Origin: Gonium pectorale
Lineage: Eukaryota; Chlorophyta; Chlorophyceae; Chlamydomonadales; Volvocaceae
Direction of reading: 5' to 3'
Assembly (NCBI GenBank): GCA_001584585.1
Contig: LSYV01000002.1
Location: 3,527,852 to 3,538,403 of the forward strand
DNA length: 10,552 bases
In this document: one piece after another, positions 7,985 through 10,552 of the stretch
Layout of the letters: each line of letters opens with the position of its first letter
Numbering within the stretch: the stretch's first letter is position 1
Program-made: the position numbers and the translations under genes
The notes under the pieces: generated by a model
Seen by the model: the letters and a program-made list of their open reading frames with translations, nothing else
Told to the model about the DNA's origin: nothing
Database searches by the model: none

Positions 7985-8906
7985 CGCCCCGTGAGAGGCG
8001 TTGTCCGCATCTCCTTGATACGGGGATGCCGCCGCCAAAGGCCCTTTACGTTGACCAAATGACGATGCGCAGGAGGCGGACGCCACGCGTTTCGCGGGAA
8101 AAGCCGACTGTGAGGGCACCGTTGGGACGCGCGAATCTCAGCAAACCCGGTCAAAAAGCCTTGAAACAAAGGGATCACTGGTAAATGGTCTCAGTCCAGG
8201 CCCAAAGTCGGTGGCGGGGAGTCTCGGCAAGAGGGCGAATGAAGGACGGACCCAGAGCAGGTGATGCCCAAATTGGCTGTGCAACATTCAACAAGGACCT
8301 AGCAGTGCTCACATGTGAAGGCCGCAGCACCGACAGGGCGCAAGGCAGTGACGAGGCGCGCAGAATGCAGGAAGCCCAAACCCTCCTCGCCGTGGCCCAC
8401 CTCGTCACAAAGGTCTACACCATACACATCCATGCTTGTGCGCTTGGACATGACTTGCCGATCAACGGCTGCGCTGTCCGGTGGGGCGAGATATGGGAAC
8501 AAAGACCTCAGACCCTAGAGAGCTTATTAGCTGACATGTACAGGGTTTCTCTCCAATCTTGCTATGTCGGAGTTGGTCGGGATACCGCCGGCCTACCCAC
8601 CGGCTTTCCAGTACAATCAACCCTTGTCGAGCGGCAGGCCGAGTGGCGCTCATGGCTTGCAAATCGTACACAATCACTTCTATAACGCCTTGACGGGGCT
8701 AGACACCGCCTCTCCGGCTTCCGACTTTGCAACCCACACGAAATTTGCTCGATCGCATCGCTGCTGCACAGCGTAGTAGCAATTGCATTCCTGCGTCTGA
8801 ATTATCCAAATCTGATGGGGCGCAACCGCCTCTTTCGTGTGAGACGCTGACGCGGCCGTCAGACGCTCGCCCTCCAACTCCAAGTTACAGGCACACGGCG
8901 CACAGC
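7985..8906. promoter_or_regulatory. Divergent upstream region of the cysteine-motif and folate synthase genes
   Basis: About 920 bases separate the two proposed starts. Base composition is lower in GC than in the surrounding exons. No clear TATA box was found. Two mutually exclusive coding possibilities overlap here: a 166-codon plus-strand ORF (8185-8685), and a short minus-strand open stretch (8451-8313) with better codon choice that ends in a strong GTGAGC donor. Neither has recognisable motifs. Part of the region may be a 5' UTR or an unplaced first exon. Confidence 0.4.
8185..8685 (+). CDS. Unconfirmed 166-residue ORF, probably non-coding
   Basis: An ATG-to-TAA open frame of 166 codons lies between the divergent genes. 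The predicted protein has no transit peptide, membrane segment or motif I recognise. Third codon positions show no G/C preference, unlike the real exons of this window, and the opposite strand has a competing exon-like segment. It is listed because it is long for this moderately AT-rich stretch. It could be a young or transferred gene, but chance is more likely. Confidence 0.15.
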   Translation: MVSVQAQSRWRGVSARGRMKDGPRAGDAQIGCATFNKDLAVLTCEGRSTDRAQGSDEARRMQEAQTLLAVAHLVTKVYTIHIHACALGHDLPINGCAVRWGEIWEQRPQTLESLLADMYRVSLQSCYVGVGRDTAGLPTGFPVQSTLVERQAEWRSWLANRTQSLL

Positions 8907-10552
8907 ATGCGCGTGACGCCATGGCGCTTTTCGGTTGCCGCGGGGGCGTCGTGGGCCTCTGGACGTCACTGGTGCTTCGCCCCCGCCGCCGCCGCGCTCG
9001 CCTCCGCCACCGGCCTTTCCTCCCCGTCCCCATCCCCCCCGCGCACCTCCCTGCGCACCTCCTCCTTCGTCCATCCCTCCGTTAGCTTTTCCTCGTCCTC
9101 CTCCGCATCCGCATCCGCATCCGGATCTGCCGGCGGTGACGATAATGCGAGCCTGTTGGACGAGCTGGTCAACTATGAGCGCAGCGGCATCCCGGCAGCC
9201 GCCGGCACGGCTGCCTCCGATCGCTTTGACCTGCGGCGCATGCGTCGGCTGCTTGCGGATCTGGGCGACCCGCAGGAGCGGCTGCGGGCGGTGCACGTCG
9301 CGGGCAGCAAGGGTGGGTGGGGTGGGATGGGGTGGGGTGGGGCGGGGTGGGTGGGCGCATCCGTAATACCCCATATGCTAGTACTCCTGGCCATGAGCCG
9401 AGGTGTGTAGGGGCAGGGGCATCGGGGCTTTCGGCCCATGTACGAACCTCCCTGCCAGCATGGGCGTGGACCGGAACTGCGTGTCCAACCACGCGGGGAC
9501 GGCCAACACCGCGAGTGCAGTCGTGCCCACCAGTGGCGATGCAGGCCAGGGGGGGGGTGACTGGGTGAGGGAGGGCCGCTGCGGTGGCAGCGTGCGCACC
9601 TAGGCGGGGCGGGGAGGGGTGGCGGATTGGGGGCCGGCACCGGTGTGGCGGGCCGCATGCGGGCTCCGAGGGCGTCTGGGTGGGCGCTCGGACGTGGAAG
9701 TGGGAGGGCGGGTGGGGCGGAGGGCCTGCGGAACAGCCTGCTTGCAGCCTGGCCGCCGGGACGGGACGCAGGTGTGAGCCTCGGGCCCGAGCCTCCCGCA
9801 TCCGCATGTTTGCCTTCGGGGGGGGCTCAGCGCCTTGGAAGCGCCGGGTGCGCTTGCATGTGTGTGCGCGAGTGCGCATGCACGGGTGCTTGCTGGGCGA
9901 CACCCACTGGCGACTGCAGCGGCCACCCGGCGGCAGCACCCGGCGGCAGCATCCGCGCGACCCTGCTGCACCTCGACCACTGCCACCACCCACGCGCCGG
10001 CCCACCCACCTGGGCCGGCGCGCCGGCGCGCCCTGGACCTCACGCCCTCGCTCCCCACCCGCTACCTCCACTCGCCCGAGCCCGCACCCCAGGCCTCCCC
10101 CCTGCTGAGCCTGCACTCCCCTCCTCACCCACCCACTCACCCACCCATCTGCCCCACCCTCCCCCATGGAACCATGCTCGTCGGTCCTCATCGGCCATCG
10201 CTCAGCTTGCCCACGGACCGAGCAACCCATTCCCTCCTTCCCTCCCTCCCTCCCTCCCTCCCTCCCTGTCTCACTCACACACACCCAAGGCAAGGGCTCC
10301 ACGGTGGCGCTCCTGTCGTCAGCCCTCACCGCCGCCGGCTACCACGTGGGCGCCTACACCTCGCCGCACCTGCTAGCGCTGGAAGAGCGGCTGGCGGTGG
10401 GGCGGCCGGGCGGCGCCTGCCCTCGCCCGCAGCCCATCCCGCCCGACGACCTGGCCTTCCTGCTGCGGAGGCACGCGGGGGTGCTGCGGGCGCGGGCGGC
10501 GGCGGAGGGCGGGGCCCTGAGCCACTTTGAGGTGGTCACGGCGCTGGCGTTC
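8907..10552 (+). CDS. Dihydrofolate synthase / folylpolyglutamate synthase, 3' part beyond window
   Basis: Two exons, 8907-9312 and 10290-10552 (open at the edge), join in phase and give 223 residues. The junction restores VHVAGSKGKGST (129-140), the ATP-binding loop of the FolC/Mur-ligase family, with the Gly136 codon split by the intron. Further family motifs are DELVNYERSGIP (85-96), FDLRRMRRLLADLGDPQ (107-123), GAYTSPHL (156-163) and SHFEVVTALAF (213-223). The enzyme adds glutamate to dihydropteroate or folates using ATP. Which of the two reactions applies cannot be settled from this part, although the TSPH and SHFEV forms resemble dihydrofolate synthases. Residues 1 to about 80 are Arg/Ser/Ala-rich and nearly free of acids, so they look like a chloroplast or mitochondrial transit peptide. 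The start is the first ATG in the frame. A 10-residue Gly/Pro/Cys insert at about 174-183 replaces the usual short turn before the conserved Pro-Ile. Confidence 0.9.
9311..9355 (+). repeat. G-rich tract with G-quadruplex potential at a splice donor
   Basis: Nine consecutive runs of three or four G, separated by single T, AT or C bases. The tract begins with the donor site itself, so a quadruplex in the pre-mRNA would cover the 5' splice site. Confidence 0.85.
9924..9949 (+). repeat. Perfect 13-base tandem duplication
   Basis: CACCCGGCGGCAG occurs at 9924-9936 and again at 9937-9949, within the folate synthase intron. Confidence 0.9.
10231..10268 (+). repeat. CCCT microsatellite upstream of a splice acceptor
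   Basis: About nine near-perfect CCCT units end some 20 bases before the acceptor at 10288-10289, where a polypyrimidine tract is expected. The run is longer and more regular than in the other introns of this window. Confidence 0.9.

Larger units (their letters stand above)
9313..10289 (+). other. Intron 1 of the folate synthase gene, low complexity
   Basis: A 977-base intron with donor GTGGGT and acceptor CCCAAG, which is not the usual CAG but is fixed by the ATP-loop reading frame. It begins with a G-rich tract and ends with a CCCT repeat. In between are a duplicated 13-mer (9924-9949), a 14-base palindrome GCCGGCGCGCCGGC at 10014-10027, a 9-base G run at 9549-9557 and ACCC/CACC repeats near 10120-10150. 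No second gene was recognised inside. Confidence 0.8.

Noticed and set aside
9169..10329. 386-codon open frame on the minus strand, the longest in the window
   Set aside because: It runs antisense through the folate synthase exon, its repeat-rich intron and the next exon. The predicted protein is low complexity with no motif. Long antisense frames are expected in very GC-rich DNA with few stop codons.

Overview
The window looks like nuclear DNA of a GC-rich green alga of the Chlamydomonas/Volvox type. Signs of this are protein genes cut by many short GT-AG introns (donors such as GTGAGC, GTAAGT and GTGCGT), strong G/C at third codon positions, long Ala/Gly/Pro-rich linkers, mononucleotide runs in introns, and a TGTAA polyadenylation signal of the kind used by chlorophyte algae. 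The species assignment is inference. All gene models below were built by hand from splice sites, reading phase and recognised motifs.

Layout. (1) 2247 down to 1, minus strand: the N-terminal 475 residues of a MYSM1-like histone H2A deubiquitinase. It has a Myb/SANT domain with a SHAQKHF signature, a low-complexity linker, and the start of an MPN/JAMM domain that is cut by the window edge. (2) 2248-2505: a compact divergent promoter. (3) 2506-6317, plus strand: a complete six-exon gene for the mitochondrial small-subunit ribosomal GTPase mS29/DAP3 (470 aa). Its last intron is 1.17 kb, atypically AT-rich and rich in hairpins. (4) 6318-7294: intergenic region between convergent genes, with TGTAA signals just after the DAP3 gene. 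(5) 7984 down to 7295, minus strand: a small cysteine-motif protein of unknown function. (6) 7985-8906: divergent upstream region with competing weak ORFs on both strands. (7) 8907 to the right edge, plus strand: the 5' part of a dihydrofolate/folylpolyglutamate synthase gene with a probable organelle transit peptide and a 977-bp low-complexity intron inside the ATP-binding loop.

The genes do not form an operon. Two of them serve organelle functions (mitochondrial translation; folate synthesis, probably organellar) and one is a chromatin regulator sharing a promoter with the mitoribosome gene. I found no transposase, CRISPR array, rRNA or convincing tRNA. The most interesting unexplained parts are the structured last intron of the DAP3 gene, the unidentified cysteine-motif gene, and the mirrored tiny uORFs in the shared promoter.
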